Source: Candidatus Hinthialibacteria bacterium OLB16
GTDB lineage: Bacteria > Hinthialibacterota > Hinthialibacteria > OLB16
Length of the DNA stretch: 59,233 nucleotides
Assembly: GCA_001567115.1 (NCBI GenBank)
Contig: LMZT01000164.1
Location: forward strand, 1 to 59,233
Direction: 5' to 3'
Positions 17,364-26,635 of this stretch are shown piece by piece; positions within the stretch are counted from its first letter, which is position 1; every line of letters begins with the position of its first letter. Made by a program: the position numbers and the translations under genes. The notes below the pieces were generated by a model. It had not been told where the DNA came from. It saw only the letters and a list, made by a program, of their open reading frames with translations, and made no database searches.

Positions 17364-18409
17364 TGACAAAGCCAATCACCTACAAAGATTCCGGTGTCGA
17401 TATCGAAGCGGGGGAGGAAGCCACCCGGCGCATTCGTGATCTGGTTGCGCGCACTTCAACTTCGCAGGTGCTTTCACAGGTTGGGAGCTTCGGCGGTTTG
17501 TTTCATCTGGCTGGAGGCCCTGAGGAAGATCCTGTCCTGGTCTCGAGCATCGATGGGGTAGGGACCAAGATGAAAATCGCAGTGGCTCTCAAGCGTTTTG
17601 ACACAGTCGGCCATGATATTGTCAACCACTGCATCAATGACATTCTGGTTCAGGGTGCGCGTCCGCTGTTCTTTCTCGATTACATCGGCGCGCACAAAGT
17701 GCTTCCCTCACAGGTCGCGGAGATTGTGTCTGGATTGTCGGATGCCTGCCTCGCACAGGGGTGCTGCCTGATCGGCGGAGAGACCGCAGAAATGCCGGAT
17801 GTCTATGGCCCCGGCGATATCGACCTGGTGGGGACCATTGTCGGTGTGGTTGAGCGCAGCCGCATCCTGGATGGGTCACGTGTGTGTGAAGGAGACCTTC
17901 TCATTGGCCTGGCCTCGAGCGGCTTGCATACCAATGGGTATACTCTGGCGCGCAAAGCCTTGGTTGGAGATGATCCAGCGAGCCTCGAAACAATTCCCCC
18001 GGACTGTTCACGCCCTCTCGGGGAACTTCTCCTTGAACCGCATCGCTGCTACCTCAAGGCACTTCAGCCCCTGCTCGAGCAGGAAGCCATTCATGCCATG
18101 GCGCATATCACCGGGGGAGGCATTCCGGGCAACCTCAAGCGTGTCATCCCCGATCATCTTCAGGCTGTTGTCGAAGCAGGCTCCTGGAATTCACAGCCCA
18201 TTTTCCGGTTGCTGGAGGAAAAAACACAGGCCTCTCAGGAAGAACTGTATCGTGCCTTCAACATGGGCATCGGCATGGTGCTGTGTTGTGCTCCCAGCGA
18301 TGCCGAAGGGATCCTGGCCTGGATGCACTCAGCCGGGTGTGATGCCTGGGCGATCGGAAAAGTGATTGCCTCTCATCCAGAGGAGCCGCGGGTTCACCTG
18401 GCCTTCTAA
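17363..18409 (+). CDS. purM: Phosphoribosylformylglycinamidine cyclo-ligase
   Basis: PurM closes the imidazole ring of AIR from FGAM with ATP. The 348-residue product begins MTKPITYKDSGVDIEAGEEA and has the family segments SSIDGVGTKMKIA, GHDIVNHCINDILVQGA and GCCLIGGETAEMPDVY. LIGLASSGLHTNGYTLAR, the downstream HITGGGIPGNL and AFNMGIGMV also match. Length and motifs are those of a complete AIR synthetase. Its ATG overlaps the purF stop (TGATG), so translation is coupled. No purL, purQ, purS, purN, purH or purD is in the window; the rest of the pathway must be elsewhere. Confidence 0.97.
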
Positions 18410-18565
18410 ATCGGGTACCTTAAAATCGATTGGCATCGACTGCATCGGCATGGACTCAGGTTGATGCATTTTCGTTCGAGCATTCATAACGATGCTCATC
18501 AGGCACAGGCCGCACATGACTGTCAGCTGGAAACCACAGAATCCCCATACACCCAGTCAATTTTA

Positions 18566-20095
18566 ATGACATCCAAACGCCGATATGTTGTCTTCGCTGT
18601 CATGCTTGCGACTTTTCTCGCGGCGGTGGACATGACCATTGTCGATACCGCCCTGCCGCGCATTGTTGGCTCACTGGGCGGTTTCTCGATGTTCACCTGG
18701 CTTGTGACAGCCTATCTGCTCACCTCCACCGCGCTGGTTCCAGCTTATGGGAAACTGGCGGACATTCTGGGCCGCAAAAAGGTGTTCACTTTAGGCACAG
18801 TTATTTTCCTGCTCGGTTCAGCGCTTTGCGGTCAGGCGAATGACATGGTTCAGCTGATCCTGTTCCGTGGCCTCCAGGGCCTTGGGGCTGCCGGAATTCT
18901 TCCGGTGGTGCAGACCATCATCGGGGACATCTACAGTCCAGCCGAGCGAGCTAAAATGCAGGGATGGTTTTCATCAGTCTGGGGGCTTTCGGCTCTGCTG
19001 GGGCCGCTTGTGGGAGGGGTCATAGTCGATCATTTCTCCTGGCGCTGGCTTTTTTACATCAACCTCCCCCTTGGAGCGCTGGCGCTGGTGATGCTGCACA
19101 TTTACTTCGACGAAAAAGTGGCAGACCGGCAGGCTTCAGTTGACTATACCGGTTCGGCGTTCCTGGTCTTCGGCATCTCCGCCTTCATGCTGGGCTTGTT
19201 GGAAGGTGGCTCGCGTTTTGCCTGGACATCGCCACCGATACTGGGTCTCTTCGCATGTGCCGCGATCCTCGGTGTCCTTTTTATCCGTCAGGAATATCGC
19301 CATGATGATCCCATACTGCCCCCGGATCTCTTTCGGGACCGTACAATCTTTACCGCAAATCTGGCCCAGTTGTTCCTTGGTGGAGTCCTGTACAGCGCCA
19401 CAGTCTACCTGCCCCTCTGGGCACAGGGTGTGCAGGGTTTTTCGGCGACACGTTCCGGGGCCTCACTGCTGTGGCTTTCCATCGGCTGGCCGCTTGCTTC
19501 AGCCATTGGCGGACGTGTCATCCTGCAGGTGGGCCAGCGCCCGGCGGCGATTCTCGGCCTGATCTTCACAACAGCCGGTGCTGCCGCCCTTCTGATCCTG
19601 GACCACCGCGTGGCCGGCATCCCCGAGGCCGGCTTCGGCATCGTGACTTTCTGCATCGGTTCCGGGATGGGCTTCGCGACACTTTCATTCATGCTGGGTG
19701 TGCAGTCTGCTGTGGGCTGGGAGCAGCGCGGGGTGGCTACCGCATCACTTCAATTCATCCGCACACTGGGTGGCCTGATCTGGGTGGCGATCATGGGGGC
19801 GGTGATGAACCTGACCCTGGCAGCTGAATTGCAGAAGATGCCGAAACTGGGCATACTCAATATGAGCCAGGCGGCATCTTTCGCCAACAATCTCCTGGAT
19901 CCGGATATCTGGGCAAGGATGACGCCAGATGATCTAACCATGGCGCGTTCGGCCCTTGCCGATTCACTCCGGCAGGTGCACTGGGTCACTTTGCTTTGCT
20001 CGGTGATCGCCCTTCTGATCACGCTGAAGCTTCCCAACCGGATGTACAGCTTCGACCTTGCCTCCCGGGCGAGTGAATCGACTCCGGTGCCATAA
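18566..20095 (+). CDS. MFS multidrug exporter, DHA2 (14-helix) family
   Basis: The 509-residue product is a proton-coupled efflux pump of the EmrB/QacA type in the inner membrane. It shows about 14 hydrophobic helices. The first helix carries AAVDMTIVDTALPRIVG, the DHA2 motif D1. Motif A is present as GKLADILGRKKVF, and antiporter motif C-like GLSALLGPLVGGVIVD lies in helix 5. I start at the ATG at 18566 because the 35 residues before it are hydrophilic and not conserved in the family, although no ribosome binding site is visible there. The gene is 156 bases past purM. No membrane-fusion partner lies next to it, so the substrate and route are open. Confidence 0.88.
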   Translation: MTSKRRYVVFAVMLATFLAAVDMTIVDTALPRIVGSLGGFSMFTWLVTAYLLTSTALVPAYGKLADILGRKKVFTLGTVIFLLGSALCGQANDMVQLILFRGLQGLGAAGILPVVQTIIGDIYSPAERAKMQGWFSSVWGLSALLGPLVGGVIVDHFSWRWLFYINLPLGALALVMLHIYFDEKVADRQASVDYTGSAFLVFGISAFMLGLLEGGSRFAWTSPPILGLFACAAILGVLFIRQEYRHDDPILPPDLFRDRTIFTANLAQLFLGGVLYSATVYLPLWAQGVQGFSATRSGASLLWLSIGWPLASAIGGRVILQVGQRPAAILGLIFTTAGAAALLILDHRVAGIPEAGFGIVTFCIGSGMGFATLSFMLGVQSAVGWEQRGVATASLQFIRTLGGLIWVAIMGAVMNLTLAAELQKMPKLGILNMSQAASFANNLLDPDIWARMTPDDLTMARSALADSLRQVHWVTLLCSVIALLITLKLPNRMYSFDLASRASESTPVP

Positions 20096-20205
20096 GGGAA
20101 ATATTCCGCCGCAAGTGGCTTTCCAGCGGGACAGCCAGGAAAAAAAAATCGGGATCGATGCGAACAAGCAGCCACATATATCCACAGAAAGGAATTACAG
20201 GAGCC

Positions 20206-20679
20206 ATGGAAAAAGGAATCGATTACGCAAAAACCTGCCCTCAGGCCATTGAAGCCATGTGGAAGGTAGAGCAGTATGTCCGCCAGTGCGGGTTGGAACA
20301 CTCACTGCTGGAACTGGTGAAAACACGGGCATCCCAGATCAATGGCTGTGCCTACTGCATCGACATGCACACCAAAGACGCGCGAGCCGGGGGAGAATCC
20401 GAGATGCGCCTGTATGTGCTTTCCGCCTGGAGGGAGGCACCGTTTTACTCGGAGCGTGAACGCGCAGCCCTGGCCTGGACAGAAGCGGTCACCCTTCTCT
20501 CAAATGGGCCGATTCCCGGAGATGTCGAAGAGGAAGCACGGCGTCAATTTACCGACAAGGAATTGGTGGATCTGACCATGGCAATCATCGCGATCAACAG
20601 CTGGAACCGTCTAGCGGTCCCCTTCCATGCGGAAGCCGGAACTTACCAGCCAGGCCGCCTGAAACCCCCGAGCTCATGA
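20206..20679 (+). CDS. AhpD-like carboxymuconolactone decarboxylase family protein
   Basis: The 157-residue product has the AhpD core with the redox pair Cys48-x-x-Cys51 followed by His55 (NGCAYCIDMHTKDARAGG). WREAPFYSERERAALAWTEA and TDKELVDLTMAIIAINSWNR are the second conserved block. Members of this group act as thiol-dependent peroxidases or as accessory redox proteins. The ATG at 20206 follows GGAATTACAGGAGCC. It sits behind the MFS exporter on the same strand. Family assignment is firm, the substrate is not. Confidence 0.9.
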   Translation: MEKGIDYAKTCPQAIEAMWKVEQYVRQCGLEHSLLELVKTRASQINGCAYCIDMHTKDARAGGESEMRLYVLSAWREAPFYSERERAALAWTEAVTLLSNGPIPGDVEEEARRQFTDKELVDLTMAIIAINSWNRLAVPFHAEAGTYQPGRLKPPSS

Positions 20680-20701
20680 GATGAACCCATAAGGAGAAAG
20701 G

Positions 20702-22345
20702 ATCATCTTCTCGGCCCGCTTCTGGACATCGATAGCGCTTTCGATCTGGATCATTGCCGGAATCCTTCAGGCTGTTGCTGCTGTCCGCCTCAACAGCGGA
20801 CTCCAGTCCGGTGACCAGGGTGCTTACCTCCAACTCAGCCTCGCTCAGAAAGAGGGGCGCTGCCTCACCGATGGGAACCGTCACCCCCTCTACTCCGCTC
20901 TTCTGATCCCGTTAGCGGAAAGAAGCCCGCAATTCTTCGCACGAGCGCGCTGGGTCTCCTTCATGATCGGACTGGGGCTGATCCTGTTCATGGTGTACCG
21001 TGAGATCAGGTTCCGGCGCAGCCTTGTCTCGGCTCTGGTGGTGGCCGCTTTTTTTTCAAGTCATGTCCAGATGATCCGCACCTTGTCGGAAATCTGGTGC
21101 GAAGGCCTTCTCTACCTTCTGGTGTGCCTTTTATGGGCCTGGAGCGAGTCATCCCCGCCGGAGAAAAACTCCAGTCCCCAGACAGCCCGTTCCACCCGGC
21201 TGGCGGCTGCCTGTTTCGGGCAGGGATGCCTGGCGGGCCTGCTGTACCTCACCAAAGGAACCGGGCTGCAGATCGCTCTTCTGTACTGGCTGGTTCTCCT
21301 ATTTTATCCACACTCCCGACGGCTGCTCACGGTCAGTATCGCGGCGTTCCTTTTAACCTGCCTGCCTCTGCTGGCATGGAATTATCATGAATTCGGAACC
21401 CCTTTTTATAACTTCGCCTCAACCCACAACATGTGGTTCGATGAAGCGGATGAGATCTGGTATGATGATCCCGAAACACTTCCCACACTGGCCACTTACT
21501 TACAGTCTCATTCATTCGGAGAGGTTTTCACACGATTATCCGAGGGGCTCTGGCTCGAGGGGAAAATGGCCCTCCAGCTGTTATGGAGCGATTGGCGGCT
21601 GCCTGAGGGTTCCTCCTCCCTGGCGGTGCTGGTTCACAGCACATGCAAGGCGGCTGTATTTCTCTTCATGGGATTCGGGCTGCTGACCCGAAGGTCTCAT
21701 CGCCCTGTGACCACTCCGCTGGCAGGAGGATTCTTCGTTGCATTGTGTGTGGGGTTGATCCCATCCTTTGGCTGGTATGCACGGCTGACGAATGAGCCAC
21801 GTTTTCTGATGACCCTGATGCCGATCGGGATCGTCTTGGGGGGGCGTTTCGCTGCGGATGGAGTCGATTCCTTCCGTGCCTGGCTGAGGGGGAAATCACT
21901 GAGTCCAAAGGTCCTGGGATGGATTCGAAAGACGGCTGTCACTGGTGGGGTGATATGGGGGCTTTCCGCCTGGTTTTGTGCTCAGATCTTCCTGTCCCGG
22001 ACCGGGCAGGCACCGCCTCCGCGAATGCCGGAGCTGGCCCGGGAGATTCTTGCGAAGCTGGAGCAGCTCCCATCAGGTTCGACCATTGCCTTTGGCCCGA
22101 GCCATGAGCTGCCCACCTGGATGGCACGCGGCGATCTGAATTGGAGGGCAACCCCCTGGCGTACCGATTTTGATGGTTTTGAAAAAATGCTTGCTCGAGA
22201 GCAGATCGGCTATGTTCTGGTGGACAGGGAAACAGCTGCAAGGCGCCCCTATCTTGCGCCGCTGGTGCTTTCGATGACCCCGCCAGCTGGCTGGAAGCCG
22301 CTGGCCCGCATCCGTGATGCCGAAGGATTTTTTGTTGTTGTATGA
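20702..22345 (+). CDS. GT-C/GT39-like membrane glycosyltransferase with ATC start region
   Basis: The reading frame encodes a polytopic membrane protein of about 547 residues. It has a first hydrophobic helix (IALSIWIIAGILQAVAAV), then the external loop SGDQGAYLQLSLAQKEGR and NRHPLYSALL typical of GT-C dolichyl-phosphate-mannose-like transferases, and about nine more helices. A soluble tail follows from about residue 440. The first ATG is at 20963, but that would remove the first helix and the catalytic loop. The frame is open back to TAA at 20690, and within it the only positions after a good Shine-Dalgarno (AAGGAG at 20691-20696) are ATC codons at 20702 and 20705. Either an ATC codon initiates, or the ATG has been lost by mutation or sequencing error. 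The target glycan is unknown. Confidence 0.75.
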   Translation: MIFSARFWTSIALSIWIIAGILQAVAAVRLNSGLQSGDQGAYLQLSLAQKEGRCLTDGNRHPLYSALLIPLAERSPQFFARARWVSFMIGLGLILFMVYREIRFRRSLVSALVVAAFFSSHVQMIRTLSEIWCEGLLYLLVCLLWAWSESSPPEKNSSPQTARSTRLAAACFGQGCLAGLLYLTKGTGLQIALLYWLVLLFYPHSRRLLTVSIAAFLLTCLPLLAWNYHEFGTPFYNFASTHNMWFDEADEIWYDDPETLPTLATYLQSHSFGEVFTRLSEGLWLEGKMALQLLWSDWRLPEGSSSLAVLVHSTCKAAVFLFMGFGLLTRRSHRPVTTPLAGGFFVALCVGLIPSFGWYARLTNEPRFLMTLMPIGIVLGGRFAADGVDSFRAWLRGKSLSPKVLGWIRKTAVTGGVIWGLSAWFCAQIFLSRTGQAPPPRMPELAREILAKLEQLPSGSTIAFGPSHELPTWMARGDLNWRATPWRTDFDGFEKMLAREQIGYVLVDRETAARRPYLAPLVLSMTPPAGWKPLARIRDAEGFFVVV

Positions 22346-22447
22346 GAAGGAATGAACAGGGAAGGGGAGCTTGCTCTCCGAAAGAGCTGGAGTAGGATTA
22401 TATCAAGACATGGCAGCCCAGAGGCCAAATATTTTCCGGAGGTGGCT

Positions 22448-22681
22448 GTGACAAGCGCCAGACTGACTGCCCGAGGGCAGGCGACAATTCCCAAGGAAGT
22501 CAGGGATAAACTTGCCCTCAAACCGGGAGATCACCTTGAATTTCAGATACTTCAGAATGGCACTGTCCTGCTGGTTCCCAAAAGGACATCAGTTACTGAA
22601 CTGAAAGGCCTGCTCAAATCAAAGAAAACTGTCACCCTGGCAGAAATTGAAAAAGCAATCCAGCGGCGTTCCAGAATATAG
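22448..22681 (+). CDS. AbrB/MazE-type antitoxin
   Basis: This 77-residue DNA-binding protein has the swapped-hairpin AbrB fold: ARLTARGQATIPKEVRDKL is followed by LKPGDHLEFQI. Start choice: GTG at 22448 is preceded by CGGAGGTGGCT and gives a product that begins right at the AbrB domain. A longer reading from 22352 adds 32 residues with no similarity and a poor ribosome site. The C-terminal 30 residues (TELKGLLKSKKTVTLAEIEK) are the usual toxin-contacting tail. It is three bases from the PIN gene, the standard antitoxin-toxin arrangement, and should repress its own operon. Confidence 0.87.
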   Translation: MTSARLTARGQATIPKEVRDKLALKPGDHLEFQILQNGTVLLVPKRTSVTELKGLLKSKKTVTLAEIEKAIQRRSRI

Positions 22682-22684
22682 AAA

Positions 22685-23098
22685 ATGATCGGCCTGGATA
22701 CGAATGTACTGATCAGATACATTGTCCAGGATGATCCACGCCAGGCGAAGAAAGCCACAAGGTTCATCGAAACCCGTTGCACAAGAGATTCCCCCGGTTT
22801 TATCAATCGTGTTGTTTTATGTGAAATTGTTTGGGTGCTGGAATCTGCCTATCGATTCCAGCCTGACCAGATCTCATCGGTCATCGAAAAGATGCTGACC
22901 ACTGCGGAGTTCATAATCGAGAACCTGGCAGAGGCGGTTCTGGCTCTGCAGGTGTATAAGAAACAGGGCATCGATTTTGCCGATGCCCTGATTGGATTCA
23001 TTAACCGGAATGAAGGATGCTCCCAAACGATTACCTTTGATCAGAAGGCATCGAGGTTGGATATCTTCAATCTTCTTGTGGATGAGTCTCCCCTTTAA
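22685..23098 (+). CDS. PIN-domain ribonuclease toxin (VapC-like)
   Basis: The 137-residue product is a PIN-domain RNase. The acidic metal-binding residues are all present: Asp5 in MIGLDTNVLIRY, Glu47 in VVLCEIVW, Asp97 and Asp100 in GIDFADALIG, and Asp119 in ITFDQKA. Length and order match toxins of AbrB/PIN type II pairs, which cleave tRNA or other RNAs when the antitoxin is degraded. The target cannot be read from sequence. The gene starts three bases after the antitoxin stop. A 60-base sample at its start has about 45% GC, lower than the surrounding genes, which suits horizontal gain. Confidence 0.9.
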   Translation: MIGLDTNVLIRYIVQDDPRQAKKATRFIETRCTRDSPGFINRVVLCEIVWVLESAYRFQPDQISSVIEKMLTTAEFIIENLAEAVLALQVYKKQGIDFADALIGFINRNEGCSQTITFDQKASRLDIFNLLVDESPL

Positions 23099-23102
23099 AG
23101 GC

Positions 23103-23764
23103 TCAGTGCTCCAGCTCGCCGATGATGTCGATGTCTGAAACAAAGACCTGCTCCGGATGAGCCGGTGGACCTGCCATGAAGTTGACCCTGACCGCAGTCG
23201 CATGAGCCTCATCAAATTCGATGATATGGCGGACCGCCATGCCGCCAGGAACAGGAACCTGTTTCATTCGCTTGGTGATCCCCTCCGGAGGCTGCCAGGT
23301 GTCCTTGCCCTCGGGCATGATCGAAACACTGCAGAGGCCAATAGCCTTGTCACCACCGGCATCCTGGATTTCGACATGATCAATGTGGATGTGGCCTTTC
23401 TCATTCGGAATGGTGATCTCGAATGAAGCCGGAGTCTTCGCGCTCCAGTAAGCCACCGCCTGACCCGAGGCGCTGGCGACATTGGCCCCATCCATCAGAA
23501 CCACTTTCGGATCACCCGAATCCGGCAGGGTTCCTGCTGCCTGGAACTTCAGGTCGGGGAACTTTTCCAGTGAAGCAAAATCCACATCGGATTCTGTTGC
23601 CGAATGCAGATCAGATTGTTCCAGCTTGGGCCCTTGTGCGCCCGGCTGCGGAGCTGCCGGTGAGGGGATGGAGGCGCCGGAGGGGGTGTTTCTCCTCCGC
23701 ACCCTGCCAGCAGAAAGGCAATGATTCCAACAACCGGCATCGATAAACATAAACTTCTTCTCAT
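23103..23764 (-). pseudogene. Exported lipoprotein of unknown function, broken by a one-base frameshift
   Basis: The start at 23764 follows GGAGGGGATATTACC and gives MRRSLCLSMPVVGIIAFLLA followed by GCGGE, a perfect lipobox. In that frame the sequence soon becomes meaningless and stops at 23549. The -1 frame takes over near the C run at 23682-23686 and gives about 190 sensible residues (for example SDVDFASLEKFPDLKFQAAG and HIHIDHVEIQDAGGDKAIG). That body looks like a beta-sandwich with discoidin-like spacing and ends VFVSDIDIIGELEH. One missing base in the CCCCC run explains everything. The gene is 36 bases downstream of the glycosidase gene on the same strand, so it is probably a cell-envelope partner of that enzyme. 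Confidence 0.7.
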
Positions 23765-23800
23765 GGTAATATCCCCTCCAATGGCCTGATTGTGCCAGAC

Positions 23801-25963
23801 TCAACGAGTGAATTCCAGAGTTCCCTCATCGGCCAGCTGGACAACAAAAACATTGCCTTTCGCACCCGCTTCTCCACCCGGGACCACATTCCCCGCCGGA
23901 TCTTTGTGCACTGCACCCCACCTCCCCTCCGGCAGTGAAATCGAAAGCGGTTCATCCTGGTGCCCCCGATACACCACCTCGATACGGTCCTTCTCCGCTT
24001 TGACATCCAAAACCAAGTCCCGCCAGGCAATCCCACGAATCCCCAGGGTCTTGACCTGCTCCGGCAGTGATGGATGGATAAAGAATCCATCGGTTGCCGG
24101 CTCGAACCCCAGGAAACCATACAGCAGCACCTGAGGAACCATGACACTTTCGAAAAACTCCATGTCCAGCCCCAGGCCGCCTGCAGTCCCGCTCCCCTGC
24201 ATGCTTCCACGCTCTGGCCTGGAATAGTACTGCCGGTAACCACCCTCGGCCTGCACCTCTTTGAACCAGTCCGCAATCGCCAGAAGGCGCTGCCAGGCAT
24301 TATCCGGCCCACGCACCTCCAGGCGCGCCATCATATCGAAATACGAAAACCCGAGAACCGCACCGCCATCCTGGATCTGATAACCAAAGGGGATCGTTTC
24401 AGGTGAATTCCAGGCCCAGAAATACCACTCGACATTCCTTTTGGTGGTCGCACGCGGCGCAAATCGCCAATGGTAAATATCCTCTCCCTGGGATGTGTCG
24501 CCCTCCACCAGGCGCTTGCCTTCAATCCAGTCCAGGATCATCCCGGCCTGATCCGGCAAAGCCAGGCCATAATAAATTGCCTCGAGGTTCAGGAAGGTGA
24601 GTCCATAGTCATGGGCCTGCCCGGTGTCATCGATGCACCCATTGAACCGGCCGGTCTTATAATTCCAGAACAGGCGCTGGTATTCCGCACGAACCTTCGC
24701 GGCCAGGCCCCTCAGGTAGTCCGGATCGGTTCGGAGTCCGCTGGCTGGAATATTCCATTCGGGGTGGAGCTCAATGCTTTCTTCGATCGCCGCCAGCCGC
24801 AGCAGGGCGGCATGGCACTGGTTGGTCGCGTAGGCATCCAGATGGCCAAAAGGCAGCAGGTCCCAGTAGTTCGAGCCAACACCCTGGCCAAAATGATATT
24901 TCTTCTCATTGCCGGGAAGCACATCATATCCGCTCCTCCCGTTGTGGCCGGCATAATCACACAGCACCACATGCCTCTCCGCGAGGTGGTATTTCGAAAG
25001 GATATACAGCATCGCTGTTCTCATGCGCTCGATATTGGCGCGTAAGAAATTGATATCCCCGGTCCAGCGGAAATAGTAGTCACTCCCCAGGATAAAGGAG
25101 GAATTATTGATGTCATGGCGGGTGTCGAACTGGGTGAAGAGGGAATCGATGCCGACAGTGGCGGGCAGGGTCTGAGGGTCGAATCCAATGCGAAGCTGCT
25201 TGATCCTCCCTTCCCACAAGGGATGTTCGAATACCGGGATCATGGTGTAGGCCAGGCTGTCTGACTCGACTGGATCGAAATAAAATCTTTTGGCAGAGGT
25301 GAACTCTTCGGTCGAGGCATGAATCCACTCCACATAAGGCTTTGCATCCCCCAGTCCCTTCGCTTTCCAGCGCAGCTGCAGAAAGGGAGAGCAGAAAGAA
25401 TCCGCATCCATGGCTGGAGTGACCACCGCGGCCTCTCTGTCAGACAGTTCCAGTGTCCAGCAGCCTTCCACAACCCCTTTGGACTGGAGGCCTTCGAATT
25501 TCCATCCCTCTTCAGTCGAGACCGGTGACGCATGCCATTCCTTTCCGATGGGAGGGAGCTGGAAATGCCACCCCCAGGTATCACCCGACTGGCGGTAAAA
25601 GGGGAAAGGCCAGCCATGCTGATGGGCGATTGAGGGGTGCTGGTGGGTTGCCACATATCCATCCGGCTCAAAGATCCGCGAGAGCAGAGCATTCTTCCAT
25701 TCCTGGCGCATGGCAGCCAGGCGGTCGGTGGCGGGCCATAAGGAAGACATCGAGAGCCATTCTTCCCACATGGTCGACTTGGGGCCTGCTGCCGGGTAAT
25801 GAAGGTCAAAGATCCCCTCGATCTGGGAGATCTGTTCCTCAAATCCAGGCACGACGAAGCGTGGTGATTTTTCTTCACCATGAGATGAACCCGTGAGCAG
25901 CATGGCCAGACCTCCTGCCAGAAATATCGAAAGCATTGTGACTCGAGCATGGGTGTGTTTCAT
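23801..25963 (-). CDS. Secreted (alpha/alpha)6-barrel glycoside hydrolase
   Basis: The 720-residue protein starts with a signal peptide (MKHTHARVTMLSIFLAGGLA and on to TGSSHG). About residues 30-280 are a beta-sandwich region, and about 290-620 a helical barrel of the six-hairpin glycosidase type. Its segments include FDTRHDINNSSFILGSDYYF and DGGAVLGFSYFDMMARLEV. A small beta domain follows to the end (WRDLVLDVKAEKDRIEVVYR). The order is that of GH63/GH65/GH78-like enzymes; I cannot pick the family or the substrate. Likely catalytic acids are among Asp and Glu in the barrel, such as GDTSQGEDIYHWRF. The ATG at 25963 follows GAGGAGTTCCCGA. A lipoprotein gene follows it. Confidence 0.75.
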   Translation of the reverse strand: MKHTHARVTMLSIFLAGGLAMLLTGSSHGEEKSPRFVVPGFEEQISQIEGIFDLHYPAAGPKSTMWEEWLSMSSLWPATDRLAAMRQEWKNALLSRIFEPDGYVATHQHPSIAHQHGWPFPFYRQSGDTWGWHFQLPPIGKEWHASPVSTEEGWKFEGLQSKGVVEGCWTLELSDREAAVVTPAMDADSFCSPFLQLRWKAKGLGDAKPYVEWIHASTEEFTSAKRFYFDPVESDSLAYTMIPVFEHPLWEGRIKQLRIGFDPQTLPATVGIDSLFTQFDTRHDINNSSFILGSDYYFRWTGDINFLRANIERMRTAMLYILSKYHLAERHVVLCDYAGHNGRSGYDVLPGNEKKYHFGQGVGSNYWDLLPFGHLDAYATNQCHAALLRLAAIEESIELHPEWNIPASGLRTDPDYLRGLAAKVRAEYQRLFWNYKTGRFNGCIDDTGQAHDYGLTFLNLEAIYYGLALPDQAGMILDWIEGKRLVEGDTSQGEDIYHWRFAPRATTKRNVEWYFWAWNSPETIPFGYQIQDGGAVLGFSYFDMMARLEVRGPDNAWQRLLAIADWFKEVQAEGGYRQYYSRPERGSMQGSGTAGGLGLDMEFFESVMVPQVLLYGFLGFEPATDGFFIHPSLPEQVKTLGIRGIAWRDLVLDVKAEKDRIEVVYRGHQDEPLSISLPEGRWGAVHKDPAGNVVPGGEAGAKGNVFVVQLADEGTLEFTR

Positions 25964-26372
25964 TCGGGAACTCCTCAGGGTCAGCCGTTTTATGCCAGTT
26001 CAAACTGGATGCCTGAGCTGCTCATGCTGGTGGACCGTGCGGGCTTGTCAAGGGTCAAGGGAACCGGAGCCTCCAGGACCTGCGATCCCGGAGGCTCTAT
26101 AAGTTGGCCGAAGAAGGCGAAGGGTCGCATTCACTTTCCACGGCTTGCCAGGGCATTGGTGGGTGAATGGCTGTTGCCATAAGCAGCACTTGTGCCAGGT
26201 TTGCTGCCTGTTCCGGGAATGGGTTGGACATGGCTGAAGGGCAGGATTCCTGTCAATTTGAGAGGGTATTTTCCCTGCCGGGAAGGGTGATCTTATTTCA
26301 ATCCGGCAGTGGACCTCATCCCAGTTGGATATGGATCGATATAGGAATGATATCCAAGGTGCAGCAGCATGA
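25964..26372. other. Spacer upstream of the glycosidase gene
   Basis: This roughly 400-base stretch has overlapping short frames on both strands but none with protein-like composition or a good ribosome binding site. It contains the ribosome binding site of the glycosidase on its left edge. I see no RNA gene or terminator. It may be decayed coding DNA, because the adjoining piece at 26373-26615 looks like the tail of a gene. Confidence 0.4.
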
Positions 26373-26615
26373 TGCCTGCCGATTCTGGTGCAGCATAACA
26401 ATGAGTCCTGGACCATCGAGGTCACTTACTCCAATACGATGGCAGACACCTGGTTCCCGGACAAATGTATTTCAACCTTCAAAGAAGGAAAGAATCTCCT
26501 TGCCCGCCATGAGTTCAGAGTCACATCCTATTCGCTGGATCCACCATCACCAGCTGAGTTTGAATTGGCCTCTCCTGAAGGACCTCAGGTTGATGATCAA
26601 CTGACAGACACCTGA
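26373..26615 (+). pseudogene. C-terminal remnant of an unknown beta-rich protein
   Basis: After an in-frame TGA at 26370 the frame encodes LPILVQHNNESWTIEVTYSN, then TWFPDKCISTFKEGKNL and SYSLDPPSPAEFELASPEG, and ends QVDDQLTDT. The arrangement (WFP, then a Lys/Gly turn, then PSPAEFELASPEG-x-x-VDD) resembles the end of bacterial envelope proteins of the pattern WFP...VPDSLFDFxxPPGTxVxD. A GTG at 26388 would give 75 residues, but there is no ribosome binding site and no N-terminal domain. I take it as a truncated or decayed gene. The GC of a sample here is about 48%. Confidence 0.4.
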
Positions 26616-26635
26616 TACACAGCTGGATCGACCAG

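Noticed and set aside
22352-22447. N-terminal extension of the AbrB antitoxin
   Set aside because: The 32 extra residues have no similarity and no good ribosome site, while GGAGG sits five bases before the GTG at 22448.
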